Source: Bacteroidales bacterium
GTDB taxonomy: Bacteria; Bacteroidota; Bacteroidia; Bacteroidales; Marinilabiliaceae
Direction of reading: 5' to 3'
Assembly: GCA_024401395.1 (NCBI GenBank)
Contig: JAKSLD010000001.1
Span: 186,001 to 250,000 of the forward strand
Length of the DNA stretch: 64,000 nucleotides
Below, one piece after another: positions 1 to 15,000 of the stretch. How positions within the stretch are numbered: the stretch's first letter is position 1; each line of letters starts with the position of its first letter. The position numbers were made by a program, and so were the translations under genes. A model generated the notes under the pieces. The model searched no databases, was not told where the DNA came from, and saw only the letters and a program-made list of their open reading frames with translations.

Positions 1-3000
1 GCCTTGAGGTCTGTTACCTTCGATTGTCCTGTCTCTACCGACTCAGCGCCTGTATTCCACTTATATATATATGGAGCAGTTCCGCCAAGTAGGCTCTCGT
101 CAATGCTTATCCAGCCGTTCGACATACCATAGCACTCTGGGTCATGTGTCTCACCCAATATATTGAGTGCCTTAGGCTCTGTTACCTCAAAATAGTCTTT
201 CTCTCCTGTGCCAGGGAAAGTATAGTCGTGTGTGCAAGCGCCTGTTTCATCGCTCTGCTTGTCTGTAACTACAATACGGTACTTGCCTGCCTTGAGCTTC
301 TTCGCATCTTGGGTTGTCACACCTATAGATTCCCACTTAGCAGCTTGAGCATCGTTGCCTTCTGATGCCGCCACTGCAGGAACATACTTCTGCCACTTGT
401 ATGTGAAGTTCTGGAAGCCGCCAGTGAATGTTACATCAATAATACCAGTCTCTTCTCCATTGCACTTCACATTGAATATCTCTGCATCTGCCAACTCAAC
501 TGGCTCTGGTATATACTCTGTCTCTACTGTCTTTGAACAGTTATTTGCATCAAGTATAGTCAATGTATATACACCACCACGAGTTACTCCTGTTACTCTG
601 TATGAATTGTCCTCATCGAATACCTTCTTGGTATTATCTGGATTCTCTTGAGTAGGATCAGCCACATCCTTAGTCTCATAATACTTAGGATCCCAATCCT
701 TTGTCAAATTGCCTGTCCATGTAAAGATGTACTTGTCTGTTGTACCTCGATTCTGACCTCCATATTGGCCGGATGTCTTACCAGCAGCATCTATAATTCT
801 GATCTTTCTGCTTTCAGGATTGCAGATTTCATCTACAACAAGTTTGAAATCAAGTGGTGTAGCTGACTTAACTTCCCATCCTTCACTGGTCTTATAGCAT
901 CCGTCAGCATCCTTCACTGTCAGATAGTATGTACCAGGTGCCAGGTTGCTGATGTTCTTTTCTGTACTTGTGAAGCCACCAACACCTCGCCACTCGTAAG
1001 TCAAAGTTGATTCGTCAACGTCGCCCGACACATTGATTGCTGGTCTGATAGATCCAGTATTGTTGCCCTCACAATCCTGATGTATGTACGAAGGCTCACC
1101 AAACTCAATATTCTTGGTATTATCAAGCTTGAACTCCTTGACTATATAGTTGCTGCCACTCAATTTACCATCGAACTTGTCTTGTCCTGCCTCGAATGTA
1201 TCAGTAATGGTAACCTTATAAACACCTGGCTTAAGGTTGCTGAGCGACTTAACGTTCTGTGGCAACTCTGGATTCTTTTCATCGAAATTTGGATACTCAG
1301 AATCCGCACCAAGGTCTATGCGCTCCCACTTGTATGTCAGCTTTCCTGTGTTACCAGTTACCTCTACAGCAATCTGACCATCACCCTCCATGCTTACACA
1401 TGATGGATTCTTGACCTCACTCTCCAATTGCATATCGGTAATAGTGAATGTCTTCTCATCCTGACACCGTTGCGTCGAATTAAGATCGGTAATGGTCAAG
1501 ACATAATTACCAGGCAAGATACGTTCATCCTTATCATCCTTATCACCCTTAGTCCAAGAGATAGTATACTTAGGAAGAGCATCAGCATCAGAGGTACGAG
1601 TATCTTCCAGTGTATATGTCTCGGTACGGTTAGATGCTCCTTCAGAACCTGTCAACACCGCCTGATAATGGAAATATTTCTTTCCATCACTTGATGCAAC
1701 TGAGACACCGCCCTCGATAGTCGCAGTAACGATACCTCTCGTAGAATAAGAATTATTCTCAAGATCATTATCTACAGCTAACTGATAAGACACGAGTGAT
1801 AAGTTGAGCGAAGATGGCTGCTTAATGGTCACCTTATAGAATGGCTCTGTAGTCTCCTCATATTTCTTAGACTCTTCGGTCTCTGTACTATCATGTTTAT
1901 AGAACTTCTGACATACACAACCATTAGCATCAGAGATGCGGAATTGATAAACATCATCAGCAGCCTTCAACCCATCGAATACATAGAATCCAGTTCTCGT
2001 TGATACAGTTGGGTTCGTAGTACCATTGATAAAGTAGATTGTATATGGAGCAGTACCACCACTTACCTCAACAGTAATGCTGCCACTAGGATCACCATTG
2101 CACGTCAAGACATCCTTAGGTGTAAGCTTAGCCTTCAAAGCCTCTTCTGGTTGAGTAACCTCAAACTTGAATACCTTGAAGCAAGCATACTCACTCTCAT
2201 GTTTTACATTATCATCACCAACAATCTTAACGTAGTAAGTACCCTTAGCCAAGTTCGAAATGAAACTTGTAGTGATTTCAAGATCCTTAACCTTAACGTT
2301 TTTCTTAGTGCCTTTATCGTTGTACTCTACAGTCTTTGTTCCCTTCTCATCCGCAATATACCAATGGTAACTTGGAACAGACGCGCCAATAACATTCGTA
2401 TGAATCTCTCCATCACTACCTCCATAGCAAGATACATGCTTAATCTCCTCTTCTATTGTGAAATCGTCAGGCAAATAGTATGTCTTGGTCACTTCGCAAC
2501 CACGACCATCAGTAACAGTAACCTTATACTCACCACCTCGGGTAGCATTAGTAGCATTACCATAGTCAACATTAGCAGTCTCAGTTTTAATTGTCGTTCC
2601 ATCTTGGTCATATACGATGTTAGACTTAGGTGAGAGAATAGTTGCCACAGGACCAGTCCATACGAAAGTATAGTCTTGTCTTGTCATCGCGGCACCCTCC
2701 TTGGTAAAGCCACCCTTAAGATTAGTAATCTTTATAGTCTTGTTGAAGTCGTTATAGGCAGTATTGCAATCCACAACATCATGAGACAAATCGAACGAAA
2801 TCTGAGTGGCCGGCTTAACAACGTATGGGTTAACAGTATTATTAACTTCGCAACCCTCCTCATCAAATACTCTCAATACGTATGTGCCAGGAGCGAGATT
2901 CTCTACTGCAGAAGAGTTAGGAATATCTTCTGTAGCACCATTCCACTTATACGTGTATTCAGCATCCGAAGGAATACCATTAGAAGTAATAGATACACTA

Positions 3001-6000
3001 ATCTTACCATCATTATTGCCGAAGCACTGCTCATCTACAATAGTCTCAATTATTTCAAGTTGCTTATTGTACTTTAGCTGAGCCTTTGCATTAGCAGTTA
3101 TTTTGCCAGTCGTGCTCTCCTCCTCAACAACTACAGTATAGTAACCTGCTGCAAGATTCTGAGCAACTACCTTCCCCGAAAGAAGGTTAGCCTTATGCGC
3201 CGCATCTATTGTAGGCTCTTTACTCTTATCGTAGTACCAGGCATAAGACAACTTTCCACCAAGCGCACCGGTTACCACTGCAGTCAACTGACCATTGTCG
3301 AGCGTATTACATGAAGGATCAATCTTCTCAAGCTGCACTTGGAGCAGAGAGAGAGAGAACCCATCATTCTGCTGACACGTTGGATCAGTAAGCTCATTGA
3401 AATCGATTACATTAATCGTATAATCACCAGCCTCAAGATTCTCAAGGGATACTATATTCTTAGTCGCATCTTTGATAGAAATTCCATCCTTTGCTTCCGT
3501 CAATGAGTATTTTATACCCGTGTCCTCTTTCTTGGCGTGCATCTTTGCAGTCCATACCTTGCCAGAAGTAGCAGCCACAGTAATCTGATAGGTGTACTCC
3601 TTTGTAATAGCATTAAATGTACCACCACTGATAGAGAACGAAGCCTGACCCTTCACACTGCTATCAGAATAAACCATCTTGACAGCAGAATCATTAACCT
3701 TCAAGACGAGAGGCTCAGGACGCTTGATTTCGACAACGCCGCCTTTAGAACTTTCATCGAATTTTGTCAAACAGTTATTAGCATCAGTCACAGATACCTG
3801 GTAGGTGACACCGACAACCGAACTTGGCAGATTCTGGAACCACTCCTCTCCAGACTCACTGACAACAGTATTTGTACCCAGAGTACCGCCGAAGATAGTA
3901 ATAGTATATGGAGCAACACCTGAAGAAGCTCTAACATATATACGACCATTAGAACCCTCAGCGCATCCAGTTGCATCATAACCAGTAACGCTAGTCAAAA
4001 CTTGCTTAGCTGATGCTATCTCAATTATGTCTGAAGCCTTTGCACAAGCAGATGATCCCTTCATGTCATTAGGTCTAGTCACATATACTCGATACCTGCC
4101 TGCTGCAAGACCAGAAATTCTACTTGATGTACCAGATATTGGAGTCTCCTTTACCCGTGTCACATTAGAGGTAACGCCATTCTCGTCAGATTGAGAAATA
4201 GTTTCTGTTGTAACTTTTACCCAAGCAAATGTAGGGTTAATCACATTCTGAACAGAAACTTCTATCTCACCGTCGGCCATTCCATTACATGTTTCGTCTT
4301 TCTTGATATAGGAAATCTCAATGTCGTCGTAAAGTACAATCTCCTTAGCGACAGAGCAATGATTATCATCCTCTACAGTAACAGTATAGAGCCCACCGGC
4401 TGTAAGTACATTAGACTTCAACTCACTGTCTGCATATGTGAAACTGATATTCTGCGCTCCAGTAGCTGTAATCTTATAACCATTAGAAAGAGGTTCTGTC
4501 AACTGAGTGTTTGCTGGACGTCCATTCAGGATGAACTGTTCTCTACTACCAGCCTGTTCTGTTTGTGAACCTTGCTTTTTGAACTTAATTACTCGTTCAT
4601 TCTTCTGACAGTCAATAAGTTCAGTCTCAAGTTCAAAGAATATACGAGTAGCAGCCTCCACCGTCTTAGTATCAGAGATAGCACAGCCATCCTGGTCTGT
4701 AGCTACTACCGTATAAGAACCCGGTCGCAAATTCTTAATATTCTGCTTCTCAGAAGAATAACCATAAGGCCCACTCCACTTATATGTGTAAGTAGGCTCT
4801 ACGCCTCCACCCTGAACGAGAATACTGATCTCGCCATCCTTAGAGTTATAACACTTCTCATCAACTACCGATGTATTTATTGTAAGAGCCTTCTTGTACT
4901 CCAACGTGAAGTCAGTCTTATAGTACTCAGACTTATGTTCTGCCGACTCATTTGAGCCAATGGACTTCAAATCATATACCTTGACGCGATATACACCCTT
5001 ATCCAAGCCTGTCAGGAGAGTCGCATTATCCTTGTTTAGGATACGAGACTCAACTGACTTTGTAGTATAAACAATATTGCCATCATCGTCTAGTTTATTG
5101 CCGTCAGAATCCTTTTTGTCGGAGTCACCAGCCTTTACAGGAGTTTTGACTTCGAATACTTCATACCATTCGTAAGAAAGATAACCGTTGTAACCAGTAA
5201 CTTCAATACTGATCCAGCCATCCTTGAGTGAAGCACAAGATGGATTCTCAAAATCAGTTGCCTTATCTACAAGAGTCAGCTTATTAAGAGTAAATGACTT
5301 CGAGTCATAACAGCTAGGCGTTTGAGCAACAGCATCACGAACAGTAATAGTATAAGTGTCAGGCAAGAGACCCTCATACGTAATCTTGATTCCCTTGGAC
5401 CTATCTGTATTATCAACAGATTCGACCGTTGCTTTGAGACTTCCGCTTTGATATGGCTTGCCGATATTATCTGTCTTAATGGTCAAAGGAATAGCAACAC
5501 CAGTAGCATCACCAGACAAAGAAATCTCATAGAGATACTGACGTAGGAGAAGATCGTCAATTATGGCCTGTGCAGGATCAGAAGAAAGCGTACCTGTACG
5601 GTTGAACTCACCACCCTTAACATAGACAACAGCTGTACCTCGACCATCAGCATCATCGTTCATCTTCCAGTCCTTAACCTCAATCTCAACCTTGTCATAT
5701 AGGCCGATAGTTTCAGACATAGGATTACGAACATCACCACAACCATTTGCATCTACAACACTGACAGTATGAGCACCAGCACGCAAACCAGTAAATCTGT
5801 AATCACCGGTCTTTGTAGTTGCAGAGGTCTTACCATCAAGAGTCAATGTATAAGGAGCAGTACCACCAGATACATGAACTATCAACTGACCGTTGCCACT
5901 CTCACCATCACAACTTGTAAGCTTGATTGGGGTAAGATTCATGACTACAGCCTCTGGCTCTTTGATCTCAATCCACTTAGCCCTAGCTTCATCAGTATCA

Positions 6001-9000
6001 AACTTAGGAACCCTCCAACCATTAGCATCCTCGACGTAAACGCCTGCTGATTGTTCTTGGAAGTCGTACTTCTGCGCTCTGTCATACTTATCATGCTTAG
6101 AATCGACAACCAATTCCTGGTCAGAAACGACAACATAATACAAGCCAGCCTCAAGACCGGTAATCTCAGCTACAGAATTGTAGTCGCGGCTCTGATCCAG
6201 AACATAACCTCCACAAATAATAGCATCTGGTGCTTCATTAGCAGTTTCTTTCCTTATGTGGAACCACTTGTAACCGATGGATGTAGTACCCTCGGCATCA
6301 ACTTCTATAGCACCATCATTACCACCCTTACATGATACATCACTCTTACGTGTTGCATAGGTCAAGTGGCTTCGTTTGATCTCTATAGGCTCGCTATATG
6401 CTTCACATACAGAAGGAGCTGCATTAAGGTCAACCACATGAACAACATAGGTACCCTCAGCAACATTACTGAAGGTATGAGTACCCGCTTGAATCTCCTG
6501 TGTCTGAGTATGCTTGTCACTCTCCAAATAAACTGCATACTTATGGTTACCAGATGTATTCTTAATACCTCCTTCAATCTTAACCTCTACCTTGCCAGAA
6601 TTATCCTTATAGAAATCCGACACCTCATAAGAAGTAACTGCAACCTTTAACTCGTCGCCTTCATTCTCGATAGCTATAAAGTCAACCTTTGTTGTTTTAT
6701 CACTCTGGTCTTTATAATCGATACCAGAAGGCATATATGTAATGCCATCAGCATCAGTTACCGTAAGATAATATCTGTCGTTCTCAAGGTTACGGAAATA
6801 GTATGTCTCCTTACCATCAAGGTTAACAAGCTTATAACTTGTCTTACCTGACAATCTCAAAGTATATGGCGCCTTACCATTGAAAATGTTGACGGATATC
6901 TGACCGCCATTCCCATCATAACAGTAATTGTTCTTCTTCTCAAAGGTGAGATAGAGACCATCATCATGTATTTCAGGGTTAACGGTTTCTGTATCACAAC
7001 CAGCATCAGATACAACAACTTTATAGGTTCCACTAGCAAGACCTGTTATCTGAACCTTATTTGTACTCTTTGGAATTTCAGCACCTTTAGAATCGTACCA
7101 CTTTATCTCATACTTATCGGTACCATCCTTAATCTTACCTCCATTGATGTTAATTTCGATAGAACCATCATTAGCACCTTTAGAAGATACATGTGTAGTC
7201 TTATATGATACCTCCAACTTATCAGGTTGAGATATCATATAATCAACTGGCACTGTACATCCACTAGCATCAACAATATCAAAGTGGTAGTTGCCTGCAG
7301 TCAAGCCTGCAACACCATTAGTGTACTCAAACTTGCCGTCTACTGGAATAGTCACGGAACTCTGAGATTGATTTACATAATAAACATATGGAGAAGTGCC
7401 GCCTGTTATCTGAACGGTAATCGAACCTCTCTTCGCTTTTTCAGATGCATCGTAGCACTCAACATCCTTATGATCAACAACCTCAGCCTTCAAAGCAGAA
7501 GTTGGGCCACCAACTTCAGGGAGACTTTGGATAACATAACAACCGAGAATATTATCCTTGACATTAACAGTATAAGAACCCTTAGCGAGATGAGTCTGAT
7601 CCTCCTCACCCTGCTCTATACCAAGGCCAGTACCAGACCATACAAACGTATAGTCTCCAGAGCCATTAAGGATAGTAATATTAATAGTACCATCCTGCTG
7701 GTCAAAACAGCTTACTGGGGATACAGCTGCTGAAACAGTAAAGTCGTACTTATACCCGATTTCAACATCCTGGTTCAAAGTAGCGGTACATTTAGTTTCT
7801 TCATCAGTAACCACAACATTATACTTACCTTTCTGAAGCTTAACCTGATGAGCGCCATTAGTATTATTAGTACCAGCACCAGTCCAAACGTAAGAGTACT
7901 TACCCGAACCGCCAGTTACGGAAAGGATGATTTCACCATCATTTACACCTGGACATGTTTGGTTAATTCTATCAGCCGTAACTGTGAGAGGCTCTGGAAT
8001 AACCACCTGACGAGTCACTGTACAAACTTTCGCCTTAGACATTATCACCGTGTAGGTACCACTAGTCAATCCAGTAGCTTTTGTATCTCCGTCTATATTC
8101 TCATCTGGAACAATACCCTTTGGTCCTGTCCAGATAATCTTATAACCGTTATTAGTATAAGGAGTATCCTCATCAGTAGCGTCAGTAGCATAGATATGCG
8201 CTTTGGCTTCCTTCATATCACAGTCACTTTCTGTAAATGTATACTTAACCGCAAAATCCTTAGGTTCATTGATCTCCTTGTAATAAGGCTTCTCCACAGT
8301 ATCTACATAAGTGTTGACACACCCATTATCGTCTGTGACAGTCAAAGTATAAACACCTTGCGACAAACCGGATACAGAAGACTCCTGAGAAGGCAAAGAT
8401 TCGCCTGTCAAGACATCAGTCCATACATAGCTATAAACACCAGAACCACCAGTTACATTTACAGATATGCGTCCGTCTGCTGCTCCTGCGCAAGTAACAT
8501 CCTGCTCAAGAGTAGGAATAATGGTAATAGGTCTTGGGTTATTAACAGTGATGTAATAATTATGATCATTTGCTGTAGCAGAAGAATTTTTGTACTTGCA
8601 ATGAGTATTCTTATCCTCCACATATACATAATAATCACCACCTTCTATAAGTGACAAATCTTGAGTTGTCTCAGGTCTCTCCTTATAAGCGTCTGATTTA
8701 TCCTTCTTGTACCACTTATAAGTGTACTCTCCACTACCACCGCTGACAGTCAAATCAATTGCACCATTAGAAGCACCGGCACAAGTTTCATCCTGAACCT
8801 TATGAGAGATAACTATATCTGAATGCTCGGTAATGACAACAGAACCAGAAACTGAACAACCCTTGTCATCAGATACAATAAAAATGTGCTCACCAGGCAG
8901 CAATGTTTTAATTGTAGCCTTACCCGCGGCGTCAGTTGAATGTGTAACACCATTACTTGCATCGACAACCGTGTATTTGTTGGTTGTCTTAATATTGCCG

Positions 9001-12000
9001 CCAGAAACGACAATCTTAGCAGTTCCATTATTAGATCCATAACACTGAACGGCATCCTCAGCGATAAATACAGACAAAGGTGCACTAGCACTTTCAACCA
9101 CCTCAAGTTTCTTAGAAATCTCACCGCCGACCGAATCCTGAATCTTCACAGTATAAGTACCAGACTTGACAGGAACAACCAACTGCTTACCGCCTGCAAA
9201 ATCAGCAAACTTAAGATCTCCGTTGACATATACCTGATAAGGAGCGTGACCATTAGTAATCAAAATACTTATCTGACCCTCCTCGCCATAACACTTAGAA
9301 TCCACCTTATCAATCCTAGCATCAAGCGCGCCGTTATTGCCTACAACAATATCACTGAAAGTTCCAGGACAATTCTTACCATCAGTGACAACCAACTTAT
9401 AAGTTGCCATCTTCAAGTTAGTCAAGATTCTCTCACTGCTTGACCAAGTAGTTACATCAGTAGGATCAGCTTGTGTACGCGACCAAGCCAAAGTATAAGG
9501 ACGAGTACCACCCTGGATGTCCGTAATAGTAATCTTACCATCGCTTAGACCCTTAGCTGTAACATCAGTTACATTCCAAGTAGCCGTAATAGCATCTGGC
9601 TCAGTAACCACAACATCAATAATCTGACGACATCCATTGGCATCATCGACATAGACATGGTAAACACCAGCCTTTACTTCACCAGTTGACGACCATGTAG
9701 CACTATTGGTACCAGAATTACCGACAGTAACAGGAATAGCTGTTGCTGTACCGAAGCGCAACTCATATGGAGCGACACCACCTTTAATACTAATAGTATA
9801 TTCAGCATCATTACCACCATTACAAGTTACATTCTTATCAACCTTATGAGAAACCTGCAAAGGCGAAGTAGCACCCTTGATTTCTATTTCAGGCTTAGTC
9901 TGACCAATAGGAGTTGTTGCACGGCAACCTAGATCCAGATCCCTTACGACAACAGTATAAATGCCAGCCGACAAAGTAGTCTGAGTATTCACACCCTGAA
10001 CAATACCCCTGCCAGTACCAGACCAAGTGTAAGAATAATGGCCAGAACCATTAATAGGATCAACTTTAATACCTCCATCCTGCTCCTCATAGCATGTTAC
10101 ATGATGTGTCTCTACATTAATACCGAACCCATTTCTTGGTTTAAGTTCAATCTTCTGTACCTCAGTAGGACACTTCTCTGTCTCTGAAATAGTACCTTTA
10201 CCATCAGCATCGTGGCCAATGGCATCTTCCACCTGAACAAAATATGTACCAACAGGGAGACTACTACGAGACATCAAGTCCTCAACCTCACTAGAAGCAA
10301 TCTTTTCACCATTAGCCGCATTATTAGTTGTCTGATACCAATGAATCTTATACTGACCAGAGCCACCTCTGATATTAAGAGTAATCTTACCATTATTTAC
10401 CCCTTCACAGTTTGGATCCTCCTTTGAGATACTTACAATTTCGATAGGTTCGTCGAGAGTTGTTTCTCTAGTGATAGTACACTGGCCAGACTTACTGATC
10501 AAAGTCAATGTATATGATCCAGACTTAAGATTATCGATAGACAACTCCTTATCATGCGAGTTACTACCGATAAGAGAGCCAGACCAATAAGTCTCATAAT
10601 CTCCAAGTTTAGTTGCATCTGTAATCTCAACCAACTCATATTGGTTCGTTGTGGATTTCTTGACCTGCTGAGCGACTGCCAACTTTGCCCCAGTACCATC
10701 GCATGCAATATCATTTACTACCTTGACATAGAAAGTCTCTGGTTCCTTAAGCGTTATAAGAGAACTAGTGTATGAGCAGCCATTGGCATCTGTGATTGTA
10801 ACAGAATAACTGCCATCAGCGAGATTCGTTTGCGTATTATTGGTAGATGTCAACTTTATGCCAGTATCTGTCTGCCACTGATAAGAGTATGGCATAGTAC
10901 CTCCTATAGGAGTTACGCTAATCTGACCATCAGACAAACCATTACATGAAGGATTAATAATCTGACGGTAGATCTTATTATTTATAAGGTCATTTTCTGG
11001 CAAACTTACCTTATCCTTTGGTTCGTTGATAGTATAGAAGACTGTTTTATGACAACCAGCAGAAGTTACTGTGAACCTATAGTATCCGCCATTTACTTGC
11101 GAGATATTCTGCAAAGTAGATAGATCTGTATTCGTACTATTCTTTACTTGCTCCCAGTTAGCCTCAAGAGACTCATACTTGACAGTTTGACCTTCCGAAG
11201 TGACATCCTTACCGAGTTGAGAATAATCCTTAAGTTTGCGCCACTCATACTCATAGCTACCATTTCCTCCGGAAATAGTATGAGATATAGCACCATCATT
11301 ATTACCAGCGCATTTTACATTACGCAACTGAACGTTTGAAATGACAAGTTCAGCATGCTCCTTAACCTCAATCTTAGTGTCATCCTTACAACCATTGATA
11401 TCAGTTACAGTAACAATATACTCACCGACACCAAGATTATTGATTTTAGTATTCGATTCTGCATTTTGAACTACGCCATTAACCTGAGTTTCATTATCGT
11501 ACACATGTGAACCAGGAGACAAGGTAATTTTCTTATAATACCCCTGAGTATTCTTAGCACCTCCAGTAATATTGAGACTAATAGTAGCATCAGATTCACC
11601 GAAACATACTGTCTTATCGACAGTAGCTGTAACAGAAAGCTTATCTGTAATATTATTAGTGTACTTAATCTCAACAAGTTCCGTGTACTCAGCACCAGCC
11701 TTATCTACTACTCGAACTTGGTACTTACCGATTCCGAAACCGTCAATTGTAGCAGGAACACCGCCAGGGAATTCAGGACGAACCAAAATATCATCTACGT
11801 AGATATCATAAGGAGGTACACCCTGAGACACAGTTACAGAGATACTTCCCGTATTATCACCAAAACACCCAACATTCTCCTTATCAATAGGTGTCTTGAC
11901 TGTCAAAGCGCCAGACTCAGTAACCTCCTTCTGTATTTCTGCATTACAACCATTAGCGTCAGTAATAGATATCTTATACCAACCCTTAGCTAGATCAAAA

Positions 12001-15000
12001 CGAGAATATATATCATCCTTATTTTGATTAACATATGTTCCACTCTGGGTAGCAGAGTACGCCCACTTAAGGTTATACTTTGGAGTACCACCTGTAACAC
12101 TAGTTACCACTATAGAGCCATCAGAGCCGCCTTTAGTCTTCAAAGAGGTAGCAGTGGCCTTTATAATTATCGGATCAGGCTTAGTTATAGTAACTTTTAT
12201 AGTCTTAGGACAAGACTTATCATCAAACACCTTCACAAGATAAGTACCAGCAGGCCATGAAGTACCAGCTGTCTTAAAGTAGATGACCTCACCCTTGCCA
12301 GAAGTACTTTCCTTGACAAACTGCTTCTCAGAATCAGGCTGATTGTCGATAGTATAATAGTAACCTTTTGTATCACCATTGACCACAGGAGTACCACCTG
12401 TAACAACAATCGCGATAGAGCCATCAGTTTTCTCGTTACAAGTCACATCAGTATGAAGAGACTCATCTTCAACAACAATAAGCTCACTAGCAGGTCCGTC
12501 AATCGTAACATCTTTGGTATCGAAACAGCCGAGGGTGTTATCTGTTACAGTAACAGTATAAGTACCAGTTGACAAACCTGTCTGGTTAGACGTATTGTTC
12601 CTTGTATCAAGACCAACACCGGAACCAGCCCATGTATAGGTATAGTTGCCGGAACCGCCAGTTACTGGAACACTAATAGTACCATCCTGAAGCTCAAAAC
12701 AAGTAACATCGGTCTTAGTAATACCAACAGAGAATTGATTTGTATTCTCAATGGTAATCTTAGTCCACTTCTTAGCATTAGAAGCAACATCTGTATATTC
12801 TACAGAAGATACCTCGTTAGGATAATAGCAAGTAGTGTTATTTCGCTGCTGACGATCCCAGATCAACAAATAGTAATCACCAGCGGCAAGATTACTACGA
12901 GAGCTCAAGTTCTCCTTCTCATCATGCTTGGTACCATCAGGGTCAACCCAACGGAATGCATATTTACCTGAGCCGCCCTTTACAGATACACTAACCTCAC
13001 CCGTATTGACATTGAGACAAGTAGCAGGGCTTGCCTTATATGAAACCTCCAAAGGACTAGCGAGTGTAATACTATGAGTAGAAGGACAGAGAGTAGCAGA
13101 AGTAGAAGACACGAAGTTGACATTAACCGTGTACTCACCTGAAACAAGACCAGTCTGTGTCGTAGGAGAAGTATTCGTAACCAAAGCACCCTTCCATACC
13201 ACATTCAACTTAGCCTGACCCTCAACACCATTCTTTTCATAATTTACAGTAAGGACACCGACAGCCGTACTCTCCTCAGAAGTTGTACCTGCTGCCCACT
13301 CATACCAATATTTACTCGTACCAGCAGAAGCCTTAATTGTTCCCATTGCTTTTGCTAAGTCTGGATCGGTGAAGACAATTTCCAGCTGTCCATTCTTACC
13401 CTCACAATCTACATCTTTGTCACTAACAATCTTCAACGTGAAATCTGTTGATACAGGCTCCTTAACAACTACAGGGGCATTATAAATAGAGCCAGTAGCA
13501 TCCGTAACTACAACATTATAGCTACCAGCACCGATATTACTGAGAGCGTCTCCAGTCTGACCAGGAATATCCACAAAATTATTGCCATTCTTCTCCTGCC
13601 ACTGATAACGGTAGGGAGCAGAACCGACAAATTGAGTACCACCAGTAGCGAGAACACTCACCTTAGCATTATGTTCGCCCTGACAGGTCACTGCATTATC
13701 GACCCTAGCCACCGCAGTCAGACCTGTATAATTACTGATAGTAATCTTACCAGAAAGAGCCGCACATTCAGCAGAACCCACAGCAGGCATAGACGCTACC
13801 TTAACTATATAGTCACCGGCAGCTAGGCCAGTGAAAGTAGCACTCTGCTGGGCTGTACCTACAGCTTCACCTACCTTATCTGTAGCACTGTCTTTATACT
13901 TATATAGATTATAAGTATAAGACCCATTACCACCACGAGCCACAACATTAATCTCACCAAGATGAGCCTGGTCGATCTGGACAGTACTTGTGCTGACTAC
14001 CTCGAGCAAATCATATAGGGTAACACTCTGCGGATTCATCAAATCCAACTCTGGTTCAACCTGAGCCTGTGTCTTGATAGCACAAGACTTATGGCCATCC
14101 TTATAAATGGTCAACTTAAAGTCACCGCCATTAGGAATCTTAGAGAGCGTGCTATATACATACTCTTGTTCCTCATCCGACTTTCCAGCATCCTTGGTGT
14201 AACCTGTAGTATTCTTTGTTGTAGTATTGCCAGAGTTATTTGTAATACCCGTACCAGACCAATCAAACTTATAACCACTAGCAGCAGAAATAAAATCATG
14301 ACCCTTAAGTTTGACATCGATAGTACGACTAGAAGCACAGTCATTATTAACAGACAACTCATAACGTATTTCAGGGTCACTAGTGATAGCGATATTTTTT
14401 ACCTCAGCAACACACTTAGTGTTGACATTATCGGTAACTACAACTCGATAAATTCCCTTCTCAAATCCGCCCCACTCGAGAGACTGCCCATAACGGCTGA
14501 CATTAACAGGAATTGAGGCATCGCCATTAACCATATACCAGTCGTAAGAGAGACTATGGGTAGATCCATCAGCAACAGTATTCGTTACATTAAGAGTTAC
14601 GCGACCATCATTATTACCATAACAAGTAGCATCAGTCTTAGAGCCCAAAGTTGCAGTCAATACCTGCTGGTATTTGAGAACAATATCCTTGAGAGTAGTA
14701 GTAACCTTCACTTCCTGACCATTCTCAGAATACGTTTCAGTAATGACAACCTTATACGTTCCCTCATCAAGAGTGTTCAAAGTCAAGACAGCACTAGTCG
14801 ACGCATCCTCACGTTGACCTATGGCAACAACAGGCGTTGCTGCAGTCTCATCATAAACAGCCGTTCCTCCCTTTGTTACCTTAAACTTGATATTCTCAGA
14901 AGTATGTCCATTGATATTAGCAGTAATAACAATCTTCCCATCCTTACCGAGAGTAGTATTACAAGAAGGCTGAGATTTTGTATAAGAAACAGCCATACCT

